Shown: positions 1 through 5,110 of the stretch, piece by piece
Position numbering within the stretch: the first letter of the stretch is position 1
Layout of the letters: every line of letters begins with the position of its first letter
Source: Gammaproteobacteria bacterium
GTDB taxonomy: Bacteria; Pseudomonadota; Gammaproteobacteria; SZUA-229
Assembly (NCBI GenBank): GCA_016191795.1
Contig: JACPVK010000349.1
Location: forward strand, 1-6,871
DNA: 6,871 nt
Direction: 5' to 3'
Program-made: the position numbers and the translations under genes
The notes under the pieces: generated by a model
The model's database searches: none
Told to the model about the DNA's origin: nothing
Seen by the model: the letters and a program-made list of their open reading frames with translations, nothing else

Positions 1-1
1 G

Positions 2-328
2 CTGGAAGCCGCCAAGGCTAACACGCAGGTTGAATTCGACAGGGCATTTCGCACCATCGTTAAAGAAGAAGGCTATCAGGGTAAACGAGTGGTTTATATT
101 TCCGGCCTGCATATCGATATTTCCCCTTTGCCGGGTCAGGTTTTCCCCTTAACCAAATTTATACCCTGGGCAGCGTTTGTTCAAAAGGCGGATGGCACAC
201 GTGAAATTATTGAGCAACAGGCGCTGTGCAAGATACTCAAAGAACAAAACGGGGAAAATGTCGATCAGGTTGATCTGGAAGAATCCATTAGCGTGATGGA
301 ACACGTTCAAGAAGTAAAAGTGATTTGA
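2..328 (+). CDS. 3' end of an unrecognised protein (5' truncated)
   Basis: An open frame runs from the left edge to a TGA at 326-328 and gives 108 residues with no stop. Its true start lies outside the window. The GTG at 89 is the first internal start candidate, but the frame is open and protein-like before it, so I treat the gene as truncated. The C-terminal part is soluble and mixed in charge. It has a short proline/hydrophobic stretch (SPLPGQVFPLTKFIPW) followed by an acidic, probably helical tail rich in Glu, Gln and Val. I see no membrane segment, metal motif or nucleotide-binding loop, and I do not recognise the family. No clear terminator follows; a 5-bp GC stem with loop TCGG at 357-370 lacks a T-run. 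The next gene starts 260 bp downstream on the same strand, so a shared operon is unlikely but not excluded. Confidence 0.7.
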   Translation: MEAAKANTQVEFDRAFRTIVKEEGYQGKRVVYISGLHIDISPLPGQVFPLTKFIPWAAFVQKADGTREIIEQQALCKILKEQNGENVDQVDLEESISVMEHVQEVKVI

Positions 329-484
329 TCTGCAAGACACATCTCTAAAGATTGTGCCGCGTCGGCGCGGTGAAATATCACACAAGTTTCCTGTGAGATC
401 TGTGCCTCTATGGCGCGCCTGGTACAGGTTTTTGCAAGATGCTGTGCCCGCCCTGCATAATGCCATCACCTTGATGGGGGATGT

Positions 485-518
485 CCGGTATAAAAGTAGT
501 TTGATACCCGTATAAAAG
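485..518 (+). repeat. Phased 12-bp direct repeat upstream of the small barrel gene
   Basis: CCGGTATAAAAG (485-496) and CCCGTATAAAAG (507-518) differ at one base and lie 22 bp apart, about two helical turns, so both copies face the same side of the DNA. They sit 70-100 bp before the ATG at 589. Neither TATAAA has a good -35 hexamer at 16-18 bp, so I read them as possible tandem protein-binding sites rather than as two -10 boxes. The rest of the 329-588 gap shows only a weak 5-bp inverted repeat at 378-396. Confidence 0.4.
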
Positions 519-588
519 CCTTGAATTTCAGGATACGCTAATATATCTTCAAGTGGATGTTTTTTGATCAACACCCCCTGGAGGTTAT

Positions 589-978
589 ATGTTTCATCCG
601 ATTACGATCCCTTATGGTTGCGTCATGTTGTTTAACGTCGTTAAGCTCAAGCCAGGCGTTACGGTTGAAGATGTAGAGCTGGAGCTGGGCGAAATGTGTA
701 ATGTGGTGAAAAACACTTACGGCCATGATGCCGGTGGTTTTATTGGCGGGCAGGTTTTCAAATATACCGGTTTTATATCCGATGAAGGTTCGGTGGCGCC
801 GCCAGAGCGTAAGTCAGATGATCATATTGCCATACTGACATACTGGAAATCATTTGATCAGCACGAAAAGTCGCATGCCGATTCTATCTTCAAGGCCAAG
901 TTCGACAAGCTGGCGGAGAAATGTGCAGAGACTTATGAAGTGGGTTATGAAATGTTGTGGCAGGGTGTGCCGGAGTAA
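589..978 (+). CDS. Small dimeric alpha/beta-barrel protein, possible single-domain SOR-like metalloprotein
   Basis: This is a complete 129-residue soluble protein. The ATG at 589 follows a strong Shine-Dalgarno GGAGG at 580-584. The layout fits a ferredoxin-like dimeric alpha/beta barrel (ABM/Dabb superfamily): a beta-strand MLFNVVKL (13-20), a helix (25-41), a strand GGFIGGQVF (49-57), a strand IAILTYW (80-86), a helix with HEKSH (92-96), and a final strand. Seen directly are H92-x3-H96, E114 and E117, C37 and C112. From memory, sulfur oxygenase reductase has an essential Cys before a GFxGxQ-like strand, then W-K-x3-HExxH, then a Glu ligand of a non-haem iron. The order here is the same. That resemblance is inference: ordinary ABM proteins also have a W...H motif at this place. 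The gene appears monocistronic, since the next gene is on the opposite strand. The function is unknown, and the metal site is a hypothesis. Confidence 0.55.
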   Translation: MFHPITIPYGCVMLFNVVKLKPGVTVEDVELELGEMCNVVKNTYGHDAGGFIGGQVFKYTGFISDEGSVAPPERKSDDHIAILTYWKSFDQHEKSHADSIFKAKFDKLAEKCAETYEVGYEMLWQGVPE

Positions 979-988
979 TCGCACCCTG
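961..988 (+). other. Small inverted repeat across the stop codon of the barrel gene
   Basis: CAGGGTG (961-967) is complementary to CACCCTG (982-988). The 14-nt loop contains the TAA stop (976-978). There is no T-run after it, so it is not an intrinsic terminator by itself. It may stabilise the 3' end or be chance. Confidence 0.3.
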
Positions 989-1008
989 CAGGATCTCGTT
1001 AGTTGAAC

Positions 1009-1035
1009 CTGTGGGTTGCCCTTCAGGGCAACGCT
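1009..1035 (+). repeat. Palindromic unit A, copy 1 (forward)
   Basis: A 27-nt unit begins CTGTGGG and contains a perfect 7-bp stem, GTTGCCC (1015-1021) and GGGCAAC (1026-1032), closed by a TTCA loop. Copy 2 lies inverted at 1066-1092. The two copies are identical except for one stem pair, C1019-G1028 here against G-C there, which is a compensatory exchange. Confidence 0.8.
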
Positions 1036-1039
1036 TTTT
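1015..1039 (+). terminator. Likely intrinsic terminator of the barrel gene, formed by unit A copy 1
   Basis: The 7-bp GC-rich stem with a tetraloop (1015-1032) is followed two bases later by TTTTT (1035-1039), 57 bp after the stop codon at 978. This has the form of a Rho-independent terminator for the forward gene. The repeat appears to double as terminator. The T-run is short, so efficiency is uncertain. Confidence 0.5.
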
Positions 1040-1065
1040 CATGCAGGTAAAGAAGCAGCATCAAC

Positions 1066-1092
1066 AGCGTTGGCCTGAAGGCCAACCCACAG
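1066..1092 (-). repeat. Palindromic unit A, copy 2 (inverted)
   Basis: GTTGGCC (1069-1075), loop TGAA, GGCCAAC (1080-1086), flanked by AGC and CCACAG. Read on the minus strand it matches copy 1 over 27 nt with only the one swapped stem pair. Copies 1 and 2 together form a BIME-like inverted pair that could fold into one long hairpin over 1009-1092. Confidence 0.8.
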
Positions 1093-1103
1093 AGTAGTCG
1101 TAG

Positions 1104-1174
1104 GGCGCAATAACCAACGGGCATTGCGCCGTGTGATGGTTAAAGGCGGCGCAATGCGTTGCACTGATTGCGCC
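1104..1174. repeat. Two palindromic units B, in inverted orientation
   Basis: GGCGCAAT, 11 nt, ATTGCGCC occurs twice with exactly the same spacing, at 1104-1130 and 1148-1174. The loops differ. Copy 1 ends GCATTGCGCCG (1121-1131), and the same 11 nt appears on the minus strand of copy 2 (1147-1157), so the copies point in opposite directions. Stems of 8 bp with differing loops suggest the arms are the conserved part. No open reading frame or promoter is recognisable here. Confidence 0.75.
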
Positions 1175-1202
1175 TTGTGGGACTATCTTGTTTTCAGGTT
1201 GT

Positions 1203-1229
1203 TTTGTGCGCCTGAAGGCGCACCTACAA
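1203..1229 (-). repeat. Palindromic unit A, copy 3 (inverted, diverged)
   Basis: GTGCGCC (1206-1212), loop TGAA, GGCGCAC (1217-1223), then CTACAA. Read on the minus strand it starts TTGTAGG, like the CTGTGGG of copies 1 and 2, and keeps the CCTTCAGG core. Stem positions 3, 4 and 5 vary between the copies, but always as matched pairs. Confidence 0.7.
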
Positions 1230-1266
1230 TCGTTATTTCCAGGCTTAATTGTCTTGACTGTTAAAT

Positions 1267-1304
1267 AAAAAATCCCGCTGTATTTTGTACAGCGGGATTT
1301 TTTT
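1267..1304 (-). terminator. Strong bidirectional Rho-independent terminator
   Basis: A perfect 16-bp inverted repeat has arms at 1267-1282 and 1288-1303: a GC-containing core TCCCGCTGTA plus a flanking A6/T6 tract, with a 5-nt loop TTTTG. It works in form on both strands because each arm ends in an A/T run. On the minus strand it lies 15 bp past the stop codon of the host-attachment gene (1319-1321). It would also stop any forward read-through from the left. Confidence 0.92.
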
Positions 1305-1318
1305 AGTGCTGAAAAAAA

Positions 1319-1753
1319 TCAGAATGAGAAAGGCAGGTGCGCCTGTATATCCTGGGTATTATGACGAACCAGATTTTTGTCAATTTCTGAAACTATGTAT
1401 TTACTGGTTTCGACGCTTAATTCCTTGCGTAACTGACCCAGAAATGCCGGTGGTGACATGATAATCAACTTGTCGAACTCGCCACGATTACGTGCACTAT
1501 CAAGATGTGTGCCCAGGGTGCGGGCAAATTCCACGCTTTCGTGTTCTTTGGGTGAGGTGTGATTCGTGTATTTGTGACTGCCGTGCGTGCTGCTGGTGCC
1601 GCGTCCGGGTAAGTCAGAGGTAAGTTCGTGTTCGTGCATTCGTGAAGGGGTATGTGCGAAACCCTGGAGTTCTATGAGTGGAGCGTTTTTTTTGTCGAGT
1701 TCGAATATTTTGGCGCGGCTGCTTTCAGCTACTACAACCCAAGTTTTTGACAT
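1319..1753 (-). CDS. Host-attachment-family protein (PF10116 type)
   Basis: This is a complete 144-residue protein. The start at 1753 is supported by AGGAGT (minus strand of 1761-1766), 7 nt upstream. Hallmarks of the 'protein required for attachment to host cells' family are all present: the N-terminal strand WVVVAESSRAKIFEL (5-19), the SDLPGR turn (46-51), the KEHE...FAR helix (69-78), FDKLIIMSPPAFLGQLRKEL (93-112, given as the conserved 'FD-PP-FLG-LR' block), and the closing DKNL...HLP (125-141). The fold resembles the eRF1 domain 1/pelota-like alpha/beta type. The molecular function is poorly defined; the name comes from a plant-associated bacterium and need not apply here. A His/Ser/Thr-rich stretch (55-71) may be a flexible loop. 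There is no signal peptide or membrane segment, so it is probably cytoplasmic. The gene stands alone, divergent from nasA, with its own terminator. I see no convincing -10/-35 pair. Confidence 0.88.
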   Translation of the reverse strand: MSKTWVVVAESSRAKIFELDKKNAPLIELQGFAHTPSRMHEHELTSDLPGRGTSSTHGSHKYTNHTSPKEHESVEFARTLGTHLDSARNRGEFDKLIIMSPPAFLGQLRKELSVETSKYIVSEIDKNLVRHNTQDIQAHLPFSF

Positions 1754-1880
1754 GTTCTGTACTCCTGAATAATGTTTAAATGCTTATGCTGGATAACACT
1801 GAATTTTGTGACTCCTTGTGTGTAAATTGGTTCTTTGATTCTGCACTGGCCCCGGTTTTATTAATAGCTTTAAACCATTG

Positions 1881-1900
1881 AATGTTTTTATAGAAACATT
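1881..1900. other. 7-bp inverted repeat in the divergent region
   Basis: AATGTTT (1881-1887) and AAACATT (1894-1900) are perfectly complementary across a 6-nt loop TTATAG. The repeat could be an operator dyad. It is not followed by a T-run on the plus strand, and its hexaloop does not fit the A-x-x-G pattern expected of ANTAR-type leader hairpins. It also lies upstream of the predicted nasA transcription start. Confidence 0.35.
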
Positions 1901-1969
1901 GGCATTGATGCAGATTAAGAAAGACGCATTCATTTTCAAAAGCAGCCATTGTTGGGACAGATGCTCGGC

Positions 1970-1982
1970 TAACTGTTTGATT
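1970..1982 (-). promoter_or_regulatory. Predicted IHF binding site upstream of nasA
   Basis: The minus strand reads AATCAAACAGTTA, a complete match to the IHF consensus WATCAA-N4-TTR. Its centre is about 130 bp upstream of the predicted sigma-54 start site, where IHF typically bends DNA between an enhancer-bound activator and the RpoN holoenzyme. A full match by chance in a region this size is roughly a 1% event by a simple base-frequency estimate. Confidence 0.5.
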
Positions 1983-2012
1983 CTGCTGCTTCCAGTAAGA
2001 TGCAATGAAGCT

Positions 2013-2034
2013 TATGTGCGATTTTTTTCACATA
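2013..2034. promoter_or_regulatory. 22-bp dyad, possible operator upstream of nasA
   Basis: TATGTG (2013-2018) and CACATA (2029-2034) form a perfect 6-bp inverted repeat around a 10-nt T-rich centre. It is centred about 80 bp before the predicted start site. It resembles CRP/FNR-family half-sites, but the spacing is 2 bp longer than TGTGA-N6-TCACA, so a CRP assignment is not supported. Confidence 0.35.
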
Positions 2035-2078
2035 TGTATTGTTGTATGCTCGCGAGTTTTTTTATGGCGCGGCCGTCA

Positions 2079-2094
2079 TGGCACGCTGTTTGCT
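2079..2094 (+). promoter_or_regulatory. Sigma-54 (RpoN) -24/-12 promoter of nasA
   Basis: TGGCACG (2079-2085), 4 nt, TTGCT (2090-2094) matches the RpoN consensus TGGCACG-N4-TTGCW at every defined position. The invariant GG (2080-2081) and GC (2092-2093) are exactly 10 bp apart. Transcription should begin near 2104-2106, giving a leader of only about 12 nt before the nasA ATG. This implies activation by an enhancer-binding protein, most likely NtrC for a nitrate assimilation gene. It also leaves no room for a long antitermination leader of the NasR/NasT kind. Confidence 0.88.
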
Positions 2095-2116
2095 CAGATG
2101 CATTAACGAAGACTAA

Positions 2117-4810
2117 ATGGCGATGACTATGACTGAGGAAATTCACACTACCTGCCCGTATTGCGGGGTGGGTTGTGGTGTGACCGTGAATTATGACGCC
2201 CGGGCATGCACTGCAACAGTGCGTGGTACCCCCGAGCATCCGGCCAATTTGGGGCGCTTGTGCTCAAAGGGTGCAGCGCTGGGCGAAACCTTGTCACTGG
2301 CAGGTCGTGCACTGCATCCGGTTATTCGTGGCAAGCAGGCTAGCTGGCAACAGGCACTGGATACGGTGGCGGAAAAATTTTCTCAGGTCATTGCGCAACA
2401 TGGCCCGGATGCCGTGGCGTTTTATGTATCAGGCCAGTTACTGACAGAAGATTATTACGTGGCCAACAAGCTCATGAAGGGCTTCATTGGCAGTGCCAAT
2501 ATCGACACCAATTCGCGGTTATGTATGTCCTCGGCAGTGGCCGGGCAAAAGCGCGCTTTTGGCAGCGACTCGGTGCCCTGCAGTTATGAAGATCTGGAGC
2601 GCACCAATCTCATTGTGATCACCGGCTCTAATACCGCCTGGTGTCACCCGGTCATTTATCAACGTATCAAAAAGGCCAAAGCGACCAACCCATCCTTGCA
2701 AATCGTGGTGATTGATCCGCGGCGTACCGCCACCTGTGAAATGGCCGATATGCATCTGGCGATACGCTCGGGCGCCGATGCGCTGCTATTTAATGGCTTG
2801 CTGGTGTATTTGCATCAGCAGGGTGAAGTGAACCGGCCGTTTGTGGGTAACTGTACTGAAGGACTGGATGCTGCACTGGCAACGGCGCAGGCCACAGCAG
2901 GCACGCTGGCACAGGTGGCCGCCGGTTGTGATTTAACCGAGCAGCAGGTGGCCACCTTTTATGAGCTGTTCGCCCGCAAGGAAAAAGTTATCACCCTGTA
3001 TTCACAGGGTGTGAATCAATCCAGCCGTGGTACCGACAAGGTCAACAGCATTATCAATTGTCATTTATTAAGTGGCCGGATGGGTCGCCCCGGTATGGGG
3101 CCGTTCACGATTACCGGCCAGCCCAATGCCATGGGTGGACGTGAAGTGGGTGGCCTGTCTAATCAACTCACGGCACACATGGAGCTGGGAAATGCGCAGC
3201 ATCGCCAGCTGGTACAAAGTTTCTGGCAATCTCCGGTCATTGCCGATAAGCCGGGGTACAAGGCGGTGGAACTGTTCGAAGCCATACATGCCGGCAAGGT
3301 CAGGGCGGTATGGATTATGGCGACCAACCCGGCAGTGAGTCTGCCGGATAGCAACCGGGTGCAACAGGCCTTGTCGCAATGTGAGTTTGTGGTGGTGTCC
3401 GATTGTGTCAGCGCAACCGATACCACGGCCTTTGCCCATGTGTTATTGCCAGCCGCCACCTGGGGTGAGCGCGATGGCACAGTGACAAATTCAGAGCGCC
3501 GCATCTCACGCCAACGTGCTTTTCGCGAAGCACCGGGTGAGGCCAAACCCGACTGGTGGATAGTGAGTGAAGTGGCCAGGCGCATGGCTAAACAATTCAA
3601 CTGGCCTGATGCATTTAATTACACCTCGCCACGCGACATTTTTAATGAATACGCCGCCCTTACCGGTTACAACAATCACGGTAGCCGTGATCTGGATATT
3701 TCCGCACTGGCGGGTATGGATGATGCGGCTTATCAGGCCATGGCGCCGGTGCAGTGGCCGGTCAATGCCGCACACCCCCGGGGTACGTCGCGGATGTTCG
3801 AAGACGGTAAGTTTTTTACCTCATCGGGCAAGGCGCAATTTGTGCCGGTAACACCGCAGGCACCGGCCAATGTTCCCAGTGAACTGTTCCCGCTCATTCT
3901 TAATACCGGCCGTTTGCGTGACCAGTGGCACACCATGACCCGTACCGGTCGCTCGGCGCGTTTATCGGCGCATGAGCCGGAACCTTTTTTGCAGCTGCAT
4001 AAACGCGATGCGGCTTATTATTCGGTGAGTGATGGCGAGCTGGTTAACGTGAGCAGTGAGTGGGGCACGGCGGTGGTGCGGGCCAAAGTGAGTGATGACA
4101 TCAAGCCGGGCATGGTGTTTATGCCCATACACTGGAGTAACCAGTATGCCAGCTGTGCACGCGCAGATGCGATCGTGAACCCGGTGTGTGACCCGTATTC
4201 CGGTCAGCCCGAATTCAAGCACACACCGGTGAACATAGGTGCCAGCCGTAAGGCGTGGTACGGATTTTTGTTATCGCGCCGGCGCTTTCAAATGTCACTC
4301 AAGGGTTACTGGAGTATGAGCCTGGGCGAAGGCCTGTGGCGTTATGAACTGGCGGGGGATGAGTTGCCCCAGGACTGGGCCACGCATGCCCGCGAATTAC
4401 TCTGTTCCAAGGATGACAAGGTGGCGTGGACCGAATATTTTGATCGCGGTACGCGCCGTTACCGTGCCGGCAGAATGGTGGGTGACAGGCTGGAAAGCTG
4501 TATTTTTATCGGCCCCGATCATCAGTTGCCGAACCGCGACTGGTTAATGAAGTTGTTTGCCAAGGAGCGATTGTCAGAACAGGACAAGATGTATCTGTTA
4601 TCCGGCCGCCCCGGCGAAAAAGGCGAAGATGCCGGGCCGGCGGTGTGTGCCTGTTTTGGAGTGGGGCGCAATACCCTGCTCAAGCTGATACACAGTGGCG
4701 AGGTGTCCAGCGTGGCCGATATCGGCAAGCGGCTGAATGCTGGCACCAACTGCGGTTCGTGTATTCCGGAGTTGCAGGCGCTGCTGGCCATGAGGGCGAC
4801 AAAACTATAA
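2117..4810 (+). CDS. nasA: Assimilatory nitrate reductase, catalytic subunit (molybdenum bis-MGD, C-terminal BFD-like [2Fe-2S] domain)
   Basis: This 897-residue cytoplasmic enzyme reduces nitrate to nitrite for nitrogen assimilation. The N-terminal [4Fe-4S] motif is C13, C16, C20, C49 (CPYCGVGC...LCSKG). SRLCMSSAV supplies the expected molybdenum ligand, C136. DPRRT (200-204) belongs to the MGD-binding region. The dinucleotide-binding domain begins near residue 590 with NTGRLRDQWHTMTRTG, and near 695 carries the NasA-typical GQPEFKHTP. The C-terminus (about 843-892) adds a BFD-like cluster domain with C844-x-C846 and C879-x2-C882, as in Klebsiella-type NasA. There is no Tat signal, consistent with NasA and unlike periplasmic NapA. 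The length is normal for the family. ATG 2117 is chosen because it follows the predicted start site and a weak GAAG; in-frame ATGs at 2123 and 2129 are alternatives. No nasB, nirBD or nitrate transporter gene adjoins it, so the electron donor and nitrite reductase must be encoded elsewhere. Confidence 0.96.
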   Translation: MAMTMTEEIHTTCPYCGVGCGVTVNYDARACTATVRGTPEHPANLGRLCSKGAALGETLSLAGRALHPVIRGKQASWQQALDTVAEKFSQVIAQHGPDAVAFYVSGQLLTEDYYVANKLMKGFIGSANIDTNSRLCMSSAVAGQKRAFGSDSVPCSYEDLERTNLIVITGSNTAWCHPVIYQRIKKAKATNPSLQIVVIDPRRTATCEMADMHLAIRSGADALLFNGLLVYLHQQGEVNRPFVGNCTEGLDAALATAQATAGTLAQVAAGCDLTEQQVATFYELFARKEKVITLYSQGVNQSSRGTDKVNSIINCHLLSGRMGRPGMGPFTITGQPNAMGGREVGGLSNQLTAHMELGNAQHRQLVQSFWQSPVIADKPGYKAVELFEAIHAGKVRAVWIMATNPAVSLPDSNRVQQALSQCEFVVVSDCVSATDTTAFAHVLLPAATWGERDGTVTNSERRISRQRAFREAPGEAKPDWWIVSEVARRMAKQFNWPDAFNYTSPRDIFNEYAALTGYNNHGSRDLDISALAGMDDAAYQAMAPVQWPVNAAHPRGTSRMFEDGKFFTSSGKAQFVPVTPQAPANVPSELFPLILNTGRLRDQWHTMTRTGRSARLSAHEPEPFLQLHKRDAAYYSVSDGELVNVSSEWGTAVVRAKVSDDIKPGMVFMPIHWSNQYASCARADAIVNPVCDPYSGQPEFKHTPVNIGASRKAWYGFLLSRRRFQMSLKGYWSMSLGEGLWRYELAGDELPQDWATHARELLCSKDDKVAWTEYFDRGTRRYRAGRMVGDRLESCIFIGPDHQLPNRDWLMKLFAKERLSEQDKMYLLSGRPGEKGEDAGPAVCACFGVGRNTLLKLIHSGEVSSVADIGKRLNAGTNCGSCIPELQALLAMRATKL

Positions 4811-4817
4811 AAGAATG

Positions 4818-4899
4818 AGTCCGCAAATGAACGCAAATGAACGCAAATAAGGCAAATGCTTTGTTTCCATTTGCGTTTATTTGCGTTCATTTGCGGACT
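4818..4899. repeat. Large near-perfect hairpin built from a 10-nt unit, just after nasA
   Basis: Arms of 31 nt (4818-4848 and 4869-4899) pair with a single non-Watson-Crick position, G4839 opposite T, which would be a G-U pair in RNA. The 20-nt loop contains a small CAAA/TTTG stem. Each arm is a tandem array of the unit CGCAAATGAA ending in a unique AGTCCG cap. It begins 8 bp after the nasA stop codon and may end the nasA transcript or protect its 3' end. A short T-run (4905-4908) follows the right arm. From general knowledge, CGCAAATGAA-type hairpins recur as dispersed intergenic repeats in unrelated bacteria and give spurious 'ICVHLRSF' peptides; I cannot verify the copy number here. Confidence 0.85.
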
Positions 4900-4918
4900 T
4901 TCGCTTTTGATCAAGTAG

Positions 4919-4943
4919 TCGCGGGGATGGGTCGTTCCTACAG
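4919..4943 (-). repeat. Possible degraded REP-like element
   Basis: On the minus strand this 25-nt stretch begins CTGTAGGAACGA and ends CCCCGCGA. It resembles the common gammaproteobacterial intergenic palindrome that starts CTGTAGGAGCGG and ends CCGCGA, but its internal stem has decayed. It shares the CTGTRGG start with unit A (1009-1229). The rest of the gap (4944-5110) shows an AACCGGTT palindrome (5063-5070) and no convincing promoter; TTGACC (4952-4957) and TTGTCA (5012-5017) have no good -10 partner. Confidence 0.35.
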
Positions 4944-5110
4944 CTTCGGACTTGACCGGGTATGGCTGTCGCCCGTCAGTGCAGGTTGGTCGTGGCGGAA
5001 AAATAATCAGTTTGTCACTATCGACATAAAACATTCTCCTGCATGATTCAAATCGGTGCATAAACCGGTTACCCTGCTTACCTCCCAAGTCCAAAAATTG
5101 AGAATAAATA

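Larger units (their letters stand above)
1754..2116. promoter_or_regulatory. 363-bp divergent control region between the host-attachment gene and nasA
   Basis: I see no gene here; the open frames on both strands lack start context and family features. The nasA-proximal half holds a sigma-54 promoter, a 22-bp dyad and an IHF-type site, listed separately. It also holds a long imperfect stem, AAGCAGC (1940-1946) with GCTGCTT (1985-1991), enclosing the IHF site. Two T7 tracts (2022-2028 and 2057-2063) could add curvature. TGCAC at 1842-1846 is the best candidate NtrC half-site but lacks a proper partner. The host-attachment promoter must lie in the left part; I could not place it. Confidence 0.7.

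Noticed and set aside
564..571. TTGATCAA palindrome as an FNR-like site (also at 4907-4914)
   Set aside because: It lacks the 4-nt spacer of an FNR site, and an 8-bp palindrome is expected by chance at this scale.
149..574. 141-codon open frame on the minus strand
   Set aside because: It overlaps the end of the first gene and its downstream gap, has no ribosome site, and its translation is Cys/Arg-rich without any family features. It is a shadow frame.
1842..1858. NtrC enhancer candidate starting TGCAC
   Set aside because: Only the left half-site fits TGCAC-N7-GTGCA. The right half is shifted and mismatched, so I do not call it.
1881..1900. ANTAR/NasR-type antitermination hairpin
   Set aside because: The hexaloop TTATAG lacks the A at position 1 and G at position 4, no second hairpin of this type pairs with it, and it lies upstream of the predicted transcription start.
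2013..2034. CRP or FNR site
   Set aside because: The TGTG and CACA halves are 10 nt apart, not the 8 nt implied by TGTGA-N6-TCACA, and there is no TTGAT-N4-ATCAA.
1784..2239. Several 70-80 codon frames on both strands across the divergent region
   Set aside because: They overlap the sigma-54 promoter and the start of nasA, lack ribosome sites and show no coding character.
4837..5046. 69-codon forward open frame (MNANKANALF...)
   Set aside because: It starts inside the 31-bp hairpin, has no ribosome site and is mostly repeat-derived sequence.
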